Assembly: GCA_947455695.1 (NCBI GenBank)
Contig: CANGRN010000060.1
Location: 1-7,429 of the forward strand
Length of the DNA: 7,429 nucleotides
Direction of reading: 5' to 3'
Source: Alphaproteobacteria bacterium
Lineage (GTDB): Bacteria; Pseudomonadota; Alphaproteobacteria; Micropepsales; Micropepsaceae
Shown: in pieces, positions 1 through 6,947 of the stretch
Numbering within the stretch: the stretch's first letter is position 1
Layout of the letters: each line of letters starts with the position of its first letter
Notes under the pieces: model-generated
Told to the model about the DNA's origin: nothing
What the model saw: the letters and a program-made list of their open reading frames with translations, nothing else
Databases searched by the model: none
Translations under genes and position numbers: made by a program

Positions 1-1221
1 GTCAACCTGGAAAAAACGCCCGGCCAGGCCGCGAGCGGACGCATCGGCATCGATTTTGCGCCTGGCAATGTGGTGCAGGACCAGACCATCCGCATCAGCG
101 GACCGTTCCTGAACCTCAGCGGCACCGCCGACTTCAACCGCAATGGCGATCTGACGGTGCTGAACTTCCCGTCGGTGAAAATGGGTCCGCTGAACGACCT
201 GTCCTTCCAGCTGTCGCGCAGCGTCACGGGTGGGGATGATTATCTTTTGCGCGGCCGTTCGCTGGACGGCTCCAAGATCGGGCGCACCGGCTCCAACGAG
301 CAGCCGGGTGGCGGCGCCGCCGGCCCGCCGCCCGATGACACGCCGCAGGGCAAATTCCACATCAGCGCAAAGCTGGACCGGATGGCGATGCGCAGCGGCG
401 TATCCATCACGCCGTTCAACCTGGACCTGTCCGGCATCGGCATGCGCCCCTCGGGGGTAAGCCTCAGCGGCACCCTGGTGCTGAACGGCAAAACTGCGCC
501 CATCGCGGCCAATCTTGAGACCAGCAATGCGGGCCGCAAGGTGGTGCTGACCGCGGGCGATGCGTCGCTTCTGGCGCGCGGCGTCTTTGCCTTTGAAAGC
601 ATGCGGGGCGGCGCGCTCACCGCCACCGTCAATCTGCCGGGCCAGGCCAGCGACAGCGCCAACCCGTCCAACCCCGCGCCCGATTTCACCGGCGTGCTGA
701 ACATCAAGGATTTCCAGCTGATCAACCAGCCCCTGATCAGCCGGCTGTTCGCGGCCGGATCGCTGACCGGCCTTGGCGACCTGATGGGCGGCGATGGCAT
801 CAGCATCGATGAGTGGAATTTCCCCTTCACCTCCAAGAACAATGTGATCGGGGTGAATGGCGCGCGCGCGACCGGTCGGGCGATCTGCGCCACCTCCGAC
901 GGCTATATCGACCGGCCGCATGGCACATTGGCGCTGAAAGGCTCGCTGGTGCCGGCCTGCGGCGTCAATTCGCTGATCAGCAAGATTCCGCTTCTGGGCG
1001 ACCTCCTGGCGTCCAAGAAGGGCGAGGGCGTGCTGAGCGCGACCTACTCGGCAACGGGCAACATGGAACAGCCCCAGATCAGCACCAATCCGCTGTCCAT
1101 GCTGGCGCCCGGCATTTTCCGCCGCATCTTCGAAGGCCATATTCCGACCCAGAAGGATGCGCCGTCCAACGCGCCGCAGCCCCAGGCCCCAGCGCCGGCG
1201 CCCAAGCCGGGCCAGAACTAA
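1..1221 (+). CDS. AsmA-like envelope protein (DUF3971/AsmA_2 type), C-terminal part
   Basis: The frame is open from the first base, so this is the last 406 residues of a longer protein; its start lies outside the window. The GTG at 70 is not a real start. Runs of alternating polar and hydrophobic residues with many Gly, Asn and Ser (as in the first 90 residues) suit the repetitive beta structure of the AsmA/YhdP/DUF3971 group. The last part is most diagnostic: a '[14 protein letters not shown]' segment, then '[16 protein letters not shown]', then 'NPLSMLAPG' near residues 363-371, the usual ending of alphaproteobacterial AsmA_2 proteins. A flexible Gly/Pro-rich linker is encoded around 286-351, and the protein ends in an Ala/Pro/Gln-rich tail. 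Family members are anchored in the inner membrane, span the periplasm and are implicated in phospholipid transport or outer-membrane integrity; the role here is inferred. Two cysteines (codons at 886 and 958) could form a disulfide. The stop overlaps the tyrS stop. Confidence 0.8.
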   Translation, partial: VNLEKTPGQAASGRIGIDFAPGNVVQDQTIRISGPFLNLSGTADFNRNGDLTVLNFPSVKMGPLNDLSFQLSRSVTGGDDYLLRGRSLDGSKIGRTGSNEQPGGGAAGPPPDDTPQGKFHISAKLDRMAMRSGVSITPFNLDLSGIGMRPSGVSLSGTLVLNGKTAPIAANLETSNAGRKVVLTAGDASLLARGVFAFESMRGGALTATVNLPGQASDSANPSNPAPDFTGVLNIKDFQLINQPLISRLFAAGSLTGLGDLMGGDGISIDEWNFPFTSKNNVIGVNGARATGRAICATSDGYIDRPHGTLALKGSLVPACGVNSLISKIPLLGDLLASKKGEGVLSATYSATGNMEQPQISTNPLSMLAPGIFRRIFEGHIPTQKDAPSNAPQPQAPAPAPKPGQN

Positions 1222-2465
1222 GCCGGCTTTACCAGGACGTGCTTTTTCTTGCCGCTCGAGAGCTTGAGTACGCCATCGCTGTTGAGCGCGCTGGCGTCCA
1301 CCGTCAGCCTGGGATCGCTGATCGCCGTGTCGTTCAGCTTCAGGCCGTTGTTGGCAATCAATTTGCGGGCTTCGGAATTTGATGCCGCCAGGCCGGCCGC
1401 GACAGCGAGATTGAGAATGCCGTCCGGCAGGCTCGCGGTGATGGTGGGCAGGCCTTCGGCGGAAGCGCCTTCCTCGAAGGCGCGGCGCGCGGTGTCGGAG
1501 GCTTTGTCCGCGGCGTCGCGGCCATGCAGGATCGCGGTCGCTTCCGTGGCCAGCACCTTCTTGGCATCGTTCAGTTCTGCGCCCTGCAGGCTTTCCAGCC
1601 GCGCGATCTCGGCTTCCGGCAATTCGGTGAACAGGCGCAGGAAGCGGCCGACGTCGCCGTCTTCGGTGTTGCGCCAGAACTGCCAATAGTCATACGGCGA
1701 CACGCGACCCGCATTCAGCCACACCGCACCGGCAGCGGTCTTGCCCATCTTGGCGCCCGAGGCGGTGGTGATCAGCGGCGTGGTCAGGCCGAACAGCTGG
1801 ACGCTTTCCATGCGCCGGCCCAGGTCGATGCCGGACACGACATTGCCCCACTGGTCCGAGCCGGAGGATTGCAGCTTGCAGCCATAACGCTTGTAGAGCT
1901 CGACGAAATCATAGGCCTGCATGATGGAATAGTTGAATTCCAGGAACGACAAAGGCTGGTCTCGGTCCAGCCGCAGCTTGACGCTTTCCATGGTCAGCAT
2001 GCGATTGACCGAGAAGTGCCGGCCGACATCGCGCAGGAAGGGAATGTAATCCAGCTTGTCCAGCCACTCGGCATTGTCCACCAGGATGGCGTCGGACGGG
2101 CCGTCGCCGAATTTCAGCAGGTGGCGGATGCCGCCCAGGATGCTTTGCTTGTTGGCCTCGATCTGTTCCGGCGTCAGGATGAGCCGCGTCTCGTCCTTGC
2201 CGGACGGATCGCCCGCCTTGGTGGTGCCGCCGCCCATCAAAAGAATGGGGCGGTGACCGGCCTGTTGCAGGCGGCGCAGGGTCATCAGCTGCACCAGGCT
2301 GCCGACATGCAGGCTGTCGGCGGTGCAGTCGAAGCCGATATAGGCGGTGACCCGTTCCCTGGCGAACAGGGCGTCCAGGTCCGCAGGCGCCGAGCAGTCG
2401 TAATAGGCCCCGCGCGCGGCGAAGGTCTTGAGGAATTCGGACTGGAATTGGGGCGCGGCGGGCAT
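1218..2465 (-). CDS. tyrS: Tyrosine--tRNA ligase
   Basis: Cytoplasmic class I aminoacyl-tRNA synthetase that activates tyrosine with ATP and charges tRNA-Tyr. The 415-residue product has the full bacterial TyrRS layout and a normal length. The HIGH-type motif is HVGS at residues 53-56. The tyrosine-binding pocket shows Y179, Q183 and D186 (YSIMQAYD), followed by GSDQWGN at 202-208. The KMSKS-type loop is KMGKT at 239-243. A C-terminal S4 RNA-binding domain covers roughly 350-413. I chose the ATG at 2465 because the homologous part begins there ([15 protein letters not shown]). The frame extends upstream to 2546, but that would overlap anmK, and an ATG at 2498 would add 11 residues of no recognisable homology. 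No strong Shine-Dalgarno sequence precedes 2465, so the start is less certain than the identity. It is divergent from anmK and convergent with the AsmA-like gene, with a 4-nt stop overlap. Confidence 0.97.
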   Translation of the reverse strand: MPAAPQFQSEFLKTFAARGAYYDCSAPADLDALFARERVTAYIGFDCTADSLHVGSLVQLMTLRRLQQAGHRPILLMGGGTTKAGDPSGKDETRLILTPEQIEANKQSILGGIRHLLKFGDGPSDAILVDNAEWLDKLDYIPFLRDVGRHFSVNRMLTMESVKLRLDRDQPLSFLEFNYSIMQAYDFVELYKRYGCKLQSSGSDQWGNVVSGIDLGRRMESVQLFGLTTPLITTASGAKMGKTAAGAVWLNAGRVSPYDYWQFWRNTEDGDVGRFLRLFTELPEAEIARLESLQGAELNDAKKVLATEATAILHGRDAADKASDTARRAFEEGASAEGLPTITASLPDGILNLAVAAGLAASNSEARKLIANNGLKLNDTAISDPRLTVDASALNSDGVLKLSSGKKKHVLVKPA

Positions 2466-2505
2466 GCTATAGACTCTGACTGGTGAGGCAGGCGGCATAG
2501 CACAA
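2466..2505. promoter_or_regulatory. 40-nt divergent spacer between tyrS and anmK
   Basis: Both start codons face this short spacer, so the promoters for tyrS and anmK must lie in it and partly inside the opposing coding regions. A TATAGA at 2468-2473 could be a -10 for anmK, but I see no matching -35 at a normal distance, and neither gene has a clear Shine-Dalgarno sequence. No T-box or other leader RNA fits in this space. Only the divergent layout is firm. Confidence 0.3.
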
Positions 2506-3612
2506 ATGGCGGAGATATCGAAAGTCATAGGTCTTATGAGCGGCACCTCGCTGGATGGCGTGGATGCGGCCCTGCTGGAGACGGACGGCGAAGATGTCGT
2601 GCGTCCCGGGCCCAGCCTGACCTTGCCCTATGACGAAGCGACCCGCGCCCAGCTGCGCGGCGCGCTGGAAACGGCCTTGCGGATGCAAAAGGGCGCCGCC
2701 GTCCCGTCGTCCATTCTGGAAGCCGAGCGGGTGCTGACCGATGTTCATGCCCGGGCCGTGGCGGCCTTGCTGGAAAAGGCAAAGCTGAAAGCGGGCGACA
2801 TCGACCTGATTGGTTTTCATGGCCAGACCATCCTGCACCGGCCGCAGCAAGGCTGGACCTGGCAGATCGGTGATGGGGCACTGCTGGCCAGGCTGACCGG
2901 CATCGATGTGGTGAACGATTTCCGCAGCGCCGATGTGGCGGCGGGCGGGCAGGGCGCGCCCCTGATGCCGCTGTATCATGCGGCGCTGGCGCGCAAGTCG
3001 GCGCAATCCTTGCCGCTGGTGCTGACCAATATCGGCGGCGTGGCGCAGGTCACCTACATGGACGACGATACCGTGATCGCTTTCGATACCGGCCCCGGCA
3101 ATGCGCCGATCGACGACTGGATGCAGCGGCATACCGGCAAGCCGGTGGATATTGATGGCGCGTCCGCGCGCAGCGGCACGGTTCATGAGGCGGTGCTGGC
3201 GAGGATGCTGGACAATCCCTTCTTCACGCGGTTGCCGCCAAAATCGCTGGACCGGATGGATTTCGGCATGAGCGTGGTAGAGGGCTTGTCACCTGCCGAT
3301 GGCGCGGCCACCCTGGCTGCCTTCACCGCCGCCGCCATCGCCAGGGCGCGCGATCATTTTCCCAGGGTCGCCGCGACATGGATCGTTACCGGCGGCGGGC
3401 GGCATAACGCGTTCCTGATGGAGCAGCTGAAAGCGCGTGTGGGTGCGCCTGTCCTGAAGACAGAAGATGTGGCCTGGGACGGCGATGCGATGGAAGCGGA
3501 AGGTTTCGCCTACCTGGCGATCCGTTCGAAGCTGGGTTTGCCGCTGTCGCTGCCAACCACCACGGGGGTGGAAGCTCCCATGACCGGCGGGCGATACTGG
3601 AAAGCCGGCTAG
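2506..3612 (+). CDS. anmK: Anhydro-N-acetylmuramic acid kinase
   Basis: Cytoplasmic kinase of peptidoglycan recycling. It opens the 1,6-anhydro ring of anhydro-MurNAc and phosphorylates it with ATP to give MurNAc-6-phosphate. The 368 residues match the usual family length. Motifs appear in the expected order: the ATP-binding [12 protein letters not shown] at 9-20, [11 protein letters not shown] at 103-113, [17 protein letters not shown] at 137-153, [11 protein letters not shown] at 193-203 (D194 aligns with the catalytic aspartate), KSLDRMDF at 246-253, and the second nucleotide-binding GGGRHN at 296-301. The C-terminal [11 protein letters not shown] at 344-354 is also typical. The ATG at 2506 gives a short MAEISK lead before the first strand. 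The ATG at 2536 is too late because it falls inside the first motif. No other muropeptide-recycling gene (such as murQ or nagZ) is in view. The stop overlaps that of the TPR gene on the other strand by 4 nt. Confidence 0.96.
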   Translation: MAEISKVIGLMSGTSLDGVDAALLETDGEDVVRPGPSLTLPYDEATRAQLRGALETALRMQKGAAVPSSILEAERVLTDVHARAVAALLEKAKLKAGDIDLIGFHGQTILHRPQQGWTWQIGDGALLARLTGIDVVNDFRSADVAAGGQGAPLMPLYHAALARKSAQSLPLVLTNIGGVAQVTYMDDDTVIAFDTGPGNAPIDDWMQRHTGKPVDIDGASARSGTVHEAVLARMLDNPFFTRLPPKSLDRMDFGMSVVEGLSPADGAATLAAFTAAAIARARDHFPRVAATWIVTGGGRHNAFLMEQLKARVGAPVLKTEDVAWDGDAMEAEGFAYLAIRSKLGLPLSLPTTTGVEAPMTGGRYWKAG

Positions 3613-4325
3613 TTGCCCTGGGTCAGGCCGTAAGGCGCGTACATCTCGGCCACTTCGGGATTGATCTTTCCGGCCGCCGCCATGTCGGCATTTCCGCCTA
3701 GGATGTCACCCAGCTTGCGCTTGATCACGCCGCGCACATACAGCGATGTCGCATGTTTGGGGTCCAGCGCCAGCGCTGCGTTGTAATCGGCAAGGGCCTG
3801 CTTGTAATTGCGAAGGCGCAGATGGACAAAGCCCCTGCTATCCAGCGTTTCCACCATGCGAGGCGCGAGCGTCAGGCTCCGGTTGCAATCCGCCAGGGCC
3901 GCGTTCAATTCCCACAGCGCAGCGTGTATCCAGCATCTGTTGTTCAAGATTACCGGCTGATCCGGGAACATCCGCATCGCGACATCATTTTCTTTCAGCG
4001 CTTCGCGGAATTTCCCCAGCGTCACATAGACGTCAACCCGGGCGTTGCGCACGGCCCTGTTGAGTGGATCGGTAGCAATCGCGGCATTGTAATCGGACAG
4101 TGCGTCCTCAAAACGGTGCTGGTGCTGGCGGTAAAAACCGCGCGCCCGCAGCGCGCGAACTTTCAAATCCGGGATCAACAGGGGGCGCTGCAAGATGGCC
4201 GTGCAGGCCTTGACCGACGCTTCGAGGCTTTTCAGGGAGCCGGAAAAGCAGATCTGGTCGTCGTCGGCGCGTGCCGCGGTGGTGAAAACAAGCAGGAGAA
4301 CAAACGGCAGCGATTTGTTCATCAT
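3609..4325 (-). CDS. Secreted tetratricopeptide repeat protein
   Basis: The 238-residue product starts with a Sec-type signal peptide: basic MMNK, hydrophobic LPFVLLLVF, and a likely cleavage after ARA at residue 20. It is therefore probably periplasmic. After a short Cys-containing region come five uninterrupted 34-residue TPR units at about 55-88, 89-122, 123-156, 157-190 and 191-224. Each has the small-residue/aromatic pattern of TPR helices, such as 'YKQALADYNAALALDP' in unit 4. TPRs mediate protein-protein contact; no catalytic domain is present and the partner is unknown. Four cysteines in the mature part (26, 41, 131, 147) form two similarly spaced pairs that could be disulfides. ATGs at 4325 and 4322 are both possible starts, and neither has a clear Shine-Dalgarno sequence. 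The gene begins 16 nt after the hydrolase stop on the same strand, so the two are probably co-transcribed. Confidence 0.87.
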   Translation of the reverse strand: MMNKSLPFVLLLVFTTAARADDDQICFSGSLKSLEASVKACTAILQRPLLIPDLKVRALRARGFYRQHQHRFEDALSDYNAAIATDPLNRAVRNARVDVYVTLGKFREALKENDVAMRMFPDQPVILNNRCWIHAALWELNAALADCNRSLTLAPRMVETLDSRGFVHLRLRNYKQALADYNAALALDPKHATSLYVRGVIKRKLGDILGGNADMAAAGKINPEVAEMYAPYGLTQGN

Positions 4326-4341
4326 CGCTGCGCGCCGGATG

Positions 4342-4998
4342 TTACCGGCCCTCGCGCGGCTTGCTCATCATGTTGGAGACATAGTCCTTCACCGTCTCCA
4401 CCACGTCCGCTTCGTGCTTGTCGAAGAAGTGATTGGCGCCGTCGATCTTGTTGTAGGTGATCTTGATGCCCTTCTGGGCGGTCAACCGGTCCACCAGCTT
4501 CTGCACATCCGGCTCGGGCACCACATTGTCCTTGGTGCCGTGCACGATCAGGCCTGACGCCGGGCAGGGCGCCAGGAAGGCGAAGTCGTACATGCTGGCC
4601 GGCGGGGCGATGGAGACAAAGCCGGTGATTTCCGGGCGGCGCATCAGAAGCTGCATGCCGATCCAGGCGCCGAAGCTGATGCCGCACACCCACACGTTGG
4701 ACGGGTTGGGGTACAGCGTGTTCATCCAGTCCAGCACGGCGGCGGCGTCGGACAATTCGCCCGCGCCATTGTCGAAGCTGCCCTGGCTGCGGCCCACGCC
4801 GCGGAAATTGAAGCGCACGGTGGTGCAGCCCAGGCCGTGGAACATGTGGAAGAGGTCATAGACCAGCGGATTGTTCATCGTGCCGCCGAACTGGGGATGG
4901 GGGTGCAGCACCAGCGCCATGGGCGCGCCGGGGTTCTTTTGCCGCTGATAACGCGCTTCGATGCGCCCCGCCGAGCCGGGCAGAATGATATCGGGCAT
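4342..4998 (-). CDS. Alpha/beta hydrolase, COG2945 type
   Basis: A 218-residue predicted cytoplasmic serine hydrolase of the alpha/beta fold; its substrate is unknown. The family signature HPHPQFGGTMNN is at 32-43, FNFRGVGRSQG at 64-74, the nucleophile elbow GISFG at 106-110 (S108), HGTKDNVVP at 153-161 (D157 as probable acid) and GANHFF at 187-192 (H190 as catalytic histidine), so the catalytic triad looks intact. No signal peptide or membrane segment is seen. I chose the ATG at 4998 because it has an AAAAAGG ribosome-binding sequence 5 nt upstream and the product starts as family members do. In-frame starts at 5022 (ATG) and 5028 (TTG) lack one. The gene is divergent from iscR and leads the two-gene unit with the TPR gene. 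From memory, related hydrolases often neighbour suf operons in Alphaproteobacteria, but a role in iron-sulfur metabolism is not established. Confidence 0.9.
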   Translation of the reverse strand: MPDIILPGSAGRIEARYQRQKNPGAPMALVLHPHPQFGGTMNNPLVYDLFHMFHGLGCTTVRFNFRGVGRSQGSFDNGAGELSDAAAVLDWMNTLYPNPSNVWVCGISFGAWIGMQLLMRRPEITGFVSIAPPASMYDFAFLAPCPASGLIVHGTKDNVVPEPDVQKLVDRLTAQKGIKITYNKIDGANHFFDKHEADVVETVKDYVSNMMSKPREGR

Positions 4999-5003
4999 GA
5001 AGA

Positions 5004-5010
5004 CCTTTTT
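5004..5010 (-). promoter_or_regulatory. Ribosome-binding site of the alpha/beta hydrolase
   Basis: Read on the minus strand this is AAAAAGG, 5 nt before the ATG at 4998. It is the reason for choosing that start over the upstream in-frame ATG and TTG. Confidence 0.6.
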
Positions 5011-5117
5011 CCCACCGCGCATCTGCAAGCGAAAAGCTAGGTTTTTCGGGGGCCGGAAGCCTCTTAAAACCTTATATTTTTCAATCGCTTACAGAATGAC
5101 CAACCAAAGAACCGTGA

Positions 5118-5142
5118 ATACTTGACCATTCTACTCGGGAAC
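5118..5142 (+). promoter_or_regulatory. Candidate type 1 IscR operator
   Basis: The 25-nt stretch has a left half ATACTTGAC and a right half ending CTCGGGAAC. Compared with the E. coli type 1 IscR consensus as I remember it (left half ATASYYGAC, right half GTCRRSTAT, 7 nt apart), about 20 of 25 positions agree, including all nine of the left half. It covers the -35 hexamer of the predicted iscR promoter and ends just before the -10, so bound IscR would block RNA polymerase. This predicts feedback repression of iscR, the desulfurase gene and sufB by cluster-loaded IscR. Binding itself is inferred. Confidence 0.7.
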
Positions 5143-5150
5143 TCTATATC
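5122..5150 (+). promoter_or_regulatory. Sigma70-type promoter of the iscR-desulfurase-sufB operon
   Basis: A -35 TTGACC (5122-5127, 5 of 6 consensus bases) is followed after exactly 17 nt by TATATC (5145-5150, 4 of 6). Transcription would start near 5157, giving a leader of roughly 93 nt before the iscR ATG. It lies in the 251-nt gap (4999-5249) between the hydrolase and iscR genes. The rest of that gap holds an AT-rich patch at 5061-5090. On the minus strand this patch offers a possible -10 (TATAAG, 5071-5076) for the hydrolase, but with no good -35. I see no transcription terminator or riboswitch there. Confidence 0.7.
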
Positions 5151-5154
5151 CCGA
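5135..5154. repeat. Perfect 6-bp inverted repeat over the iscR -10 region
   Basis: TCGGGA (5135-5140) and its exact reverse complement TCCCGA (5149-5154) are separated by 8 nt. The left arm is also the right half of the candidate IscR operator, and the spacer plus right arm contain the -10 hexamer. It could be a second protein-binding dyad or chance in GC-rich DNA. Confidence 0.5.
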
Positions 5155-5234
5155 ACCCTCAGGCACCCCTGGTGGCTTGGCGCTCTCTCTACACCGGGAG
5201 GGGGGTCAAAAAGCAAGGAAAAACGCCTCTTTAT

Positions 5235-5241
5235 GGAAGGA
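5235..5241 (+). promoter_or_regulatory. Ribosome-binding site of iscR
   Basis: GGAAGGA lies 8 nt before the ATG at 5250. It is the strongest Shine-Dalgarno sequence in the window and fixes the iscR start, ruling out the longer reading from 5172 that would run through the leader. Confidence 0.8.
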
Positions 5242-5249
5242 AAGCTGAC

Positions 5250-5762
5250 ATGCGGCTGAGCACCAAGGGACGTTATGCGGTGATGGCGATGGCGGACCTC
5301 GCCGGAAACGCCACCGACGCCCAGATTCCGGGCGACCCCAAGCCTGTGGCGCTGGCCGATATCGCGGCCCGCCAGGACATTTCCCTCTCCTATCTGGAAC
5401 AGCTGTTCGCCAAGCTGCGGCGCGGCGGTCTGGTCACCTCGGTGCGCGGGCCGGGCGGCGGCTATCGCCTGTCGCGGCCGTCGGGCGAGCTGCGCATCGC
5501 CGACATCATCCTGGCGGTGGACGAGCCCATCGCCGCTACCCGCTGCAAGACCGGCAGCACCAAAGGCTGCACCAAGACCGGCGCGCGCTGCGTCACCCAT
5601 GATTTGTGGGAAGAGCTGGGCCAGCAGATCCACGTCTTCCTGTCCTCGGTGTCGCTGGCCGATGTGGTGGAACGCCGGGTGCTGGGCCGCGCCAAGCCCT
5701 GCAACGACCTGGGCAACGAATTGAGCGCCGAGATGGCGGGCGAAATCGCCGCCGCCGAGTAA
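5250..5762 (+). CDS. iscR: Rrf2-family iron-sulfur regulator IscR
   Basis: A 170-residue DNA-binding regulator. The N-terminal MRLSTKGRYAVMAMADLA and the winged-helix part ISLSYLEQLFAKLRRGGLV (44-62) followed by VRGPGGGYRLS (65-75) are nearly the same as in E. coli IscR. C99, C107, C114 and H117 match the three Cys and one His that bind the [2Fe-2S] cluster in IscR, so the protein should sense cluster supply. Ligand spacing is C-x7-C-x6-C-x2-H, longer than the x5/x5/x2 I recall for E. coli. There are also several extra residues around 20-31 (including QIPGDP) before the ALADIAARQ helix, and an extra C151. The start follows a strong GGAAGGA site. The desulfurase gene begins 6 nt after the stop, and an IscR-like operator sits over the promoter, so autorepression is likely. 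RirA, another Rrf2 regulator of Alphaproteobacteria, is less likely given this close match to IscR around the cluster ligands and the HTH. Confidence 0.93.
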   Translation: MRLSTKGRYAVMAMADLAGNATDAQIPGDPKPVALADIAARQDISLSYLEQLFAKLRRGGLVTSVRGPGGGYRLSRPSGELRIADIILAVDEPIAATRCKTGSTKGCTKTGARCVTHDLWEELGQQIHVFLSSVSLADVVERRVLGRAKPCNDLGNELSAEMAGEIAAAE

Positions 5763-5768
5763 CAGCAC

Positions 5769-6947
5769 ATGCATTATCTGGATCACAACGCGACTTCGCC
5801 TTTGCGCCCCGAGTGCCTCTCGGCCATGACCCATGCCCTTGGCATCGGCGGCAACCCGTCGTCCCCGCATGCGGCGGGCCGCGCCGCGCGCGCCGTGGTC
5901 GAGGATGCCCGCGAGAAGGTCGCTGCCCTGGCCGGCGCCCGCGCCGAGCAGGTGGTCTTCACCAGCGGCGCCACCGAATCCATTCATCTGGCCATCTTCG
6001 GCGCCGTGGAAGCGTCGCTGGACGGCGAAGATTCGCGCAAGGGCCGCATCACCCGCCTGTTCATCTCGGCCATCGAGCACAAGGCGGTGACCGCCACCGC
6101 GCGCAAGCTGGCGGAACGCTTTCCCTGGGTGAGGCTGGAAATCCTGCCGGTGACGGCCGATGGCGTGCTGGACCTGGAAGCGCTGCGCGTGGCGCTGCGC
6201 GAAGGCAAGGGCCGCGCCCTGGTCGCGGTGATGGCCGCCAACAACGAGATCGGCACCATCCAGCCCATCGCCGAAATCTCCGCGCTGGTGCGCGACGCCG
6301 GCGGCTTGCTGCTGGTGGATGCGGTGCCGGCGGCCGGCAAGATGAAGCTGGATTTTGCGCTGTGCGATTACATGGTGCTGTCGGCGCACAAGCTGGGCGG
6401 CCCGCTGGGCGCCGGTGCGTTGGTGGTGGCCGATGGTGCGCCCCTGGTGGCCCAGATCGTGGGCGGCGCGCATCAGCGCGGACTGCGCGCGGGGTCCGAG
6501 AATATTTCCGGTGATGCCGGTTTTGGTGCCGCGGCCCATGCCGTGGCCGATGGTGAGGGCGAACGTGCGCGTATTGCCCATCTGCATGACCATTTCGAAG
6601 CTGCCCTGATGGCGGCGGCCCCCGAAGCGGTGATCTTCGGCAGGCACGCGCCGCGGCTTTGCAGCACCACCGGCTTTGCCATTCCCGGCCTGACCGCGCC
6701 GACGGCGCTGATGGCCATGGACCTGGACGGGGTGATGATGAGCGGCGGCTCGACCTGTTCCAGCGGCAAGGTGCTGGTCAGCCCGGTGCTGGCGGCGATG
6801 GGCGTGGACGAAAAGCTGGCGGGTTGCGCCCTGCGCGCCAGCTTCGGCTGGTCCTCCACCATGGAAGACGTCAATGCGGCGGTCGCCTCGCTGGTCAAGT
6901 TGCGCGAACGCGTTCGCGCCCAAAAAACAATCGAGCAAGCAGCATGA
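5769..6947 (+). CDS. Cysteine desulfurase, NifS/IscS-like (group I)
   Basis: PLP-dependent enzyme of aminotransferase class V. It takes sulfur from L-cysteine as an enzyme persulfide, releasing alanine, and passes it to cluster assembly in the cytoplasm. In the 392 residues: [10 protein letters not shown] at 3-12, TSGATES at 65-71 (PLP phosphate binding), EHKAV at 103-107 (H104 stacks on PLP), NNEIGTIQ at 158-165, D184 in [10 protein letters not shown], the Schiff-base lysine K208 in [14 protein letters not shown] at 240-245, and catalytic C330 in SGGSTCSSG, followed by SPVLAAMG. The long flexible loop around C330 is the group I (IscS/NifS) type rather than SufS. Length is close to IscS, but I cannot see an IscU gene, and sufB comes next, so SufB-type scaffolds are the likely acceptors. 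It begins 6 nt after iscR and shares ATGA with sufB, implying translational coupling. The symbol iscS or nifS would fit but cannot be decided here. Confidence 0.95.
   Translation: MHYLDHNATSPLRPECLSAMTHALGIGGNPSSPHAAGRAARAVVEDAREKVAALAGARAEQVVFTSGATESIHLAIFGAVEASLDGEDSRKGRITRLFISAIEHKAVTATARKLAERFPWVRLEILPVTADGVLDLEALRVALREGKGRALVAVMAANNEIGTIQPIAEISALVRDAGGLLLVDAVPAAGKMKLDFALCDYMVLSAHKLGGPLGAGALVVADGAPLVAQIVGGAHQRGLRAGSENISGDAGFGAAAHAVADGEGERARIAHLHDHFEAALMAAAPEAVIFGRHAPRLCSTTGFAIPGLTAPTALMAMDLDGVMMSGGSTCSSGKVLVSPVLAAMGVDEKLAGCALRASFGWSSTMEDVNAAVASLVKLRERVRAQKTIEQAA

Noticed and set aside
1524..2486. A 320-codon plus-strand frame antisense to tyrS
   Set aside because: It lies within tyrS, whose product is unmistakable; the predicted protein has no family features and reads like reversed coding sequence.
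2466..2546. Extension of tyrS upstream to 2498 or 2546
   Set aside because: The added residues do not resemble TyrRS N-termini, and the longer form would overlap the anmK start.
2467..3186. A 239-codon minus-strand frame antisense to anmK
   Set aside because: It overlaps the anmK motifs and the tyrS start region and shows the same His/Gln/Arg-rich shadow composition.
3753..4460. Plus-strand frame of 235 codons across the TPR and hydrolase genes
   Set aside because: It spans two real minus-strand genes and their junction, with no domain or ribosome-binding site.
5092..5116. A second IscR-like site around the GAC at 5098-5100
   Set aside because: Only the central GAC and a few scattered positions agree with the consensus; the right half is absent.
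5163..5206. Hairpin in the iscR leader between ACCCC (5165-5169) and GGGGT (5202-5206)
   Set aside because: Only five clean pairs with a large loop and no T-run, so it is neither a convincing terminator nor a riboswitch.
5172..5249. Extension of iscR upstream to 5172
   Set aside because: IscR proteins begin MRL[ST]xKGRYAV, which matches the ATG at 5250 preceded by a strong ribosome-binding site; the upstream stretch is leader.
5064..6938. A 624-codon open frame on the minus strand, antisense to iscR and the cysteine desulfurase gene
   Set aside because: It is the mirror of two clearly recognised plus-strand genes. Its product is full of His, Gln, Arg, Gly and Ala, as expected from the reverse of GC-rich codons, with no recognisable domain. 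It also runs through the promoter region.
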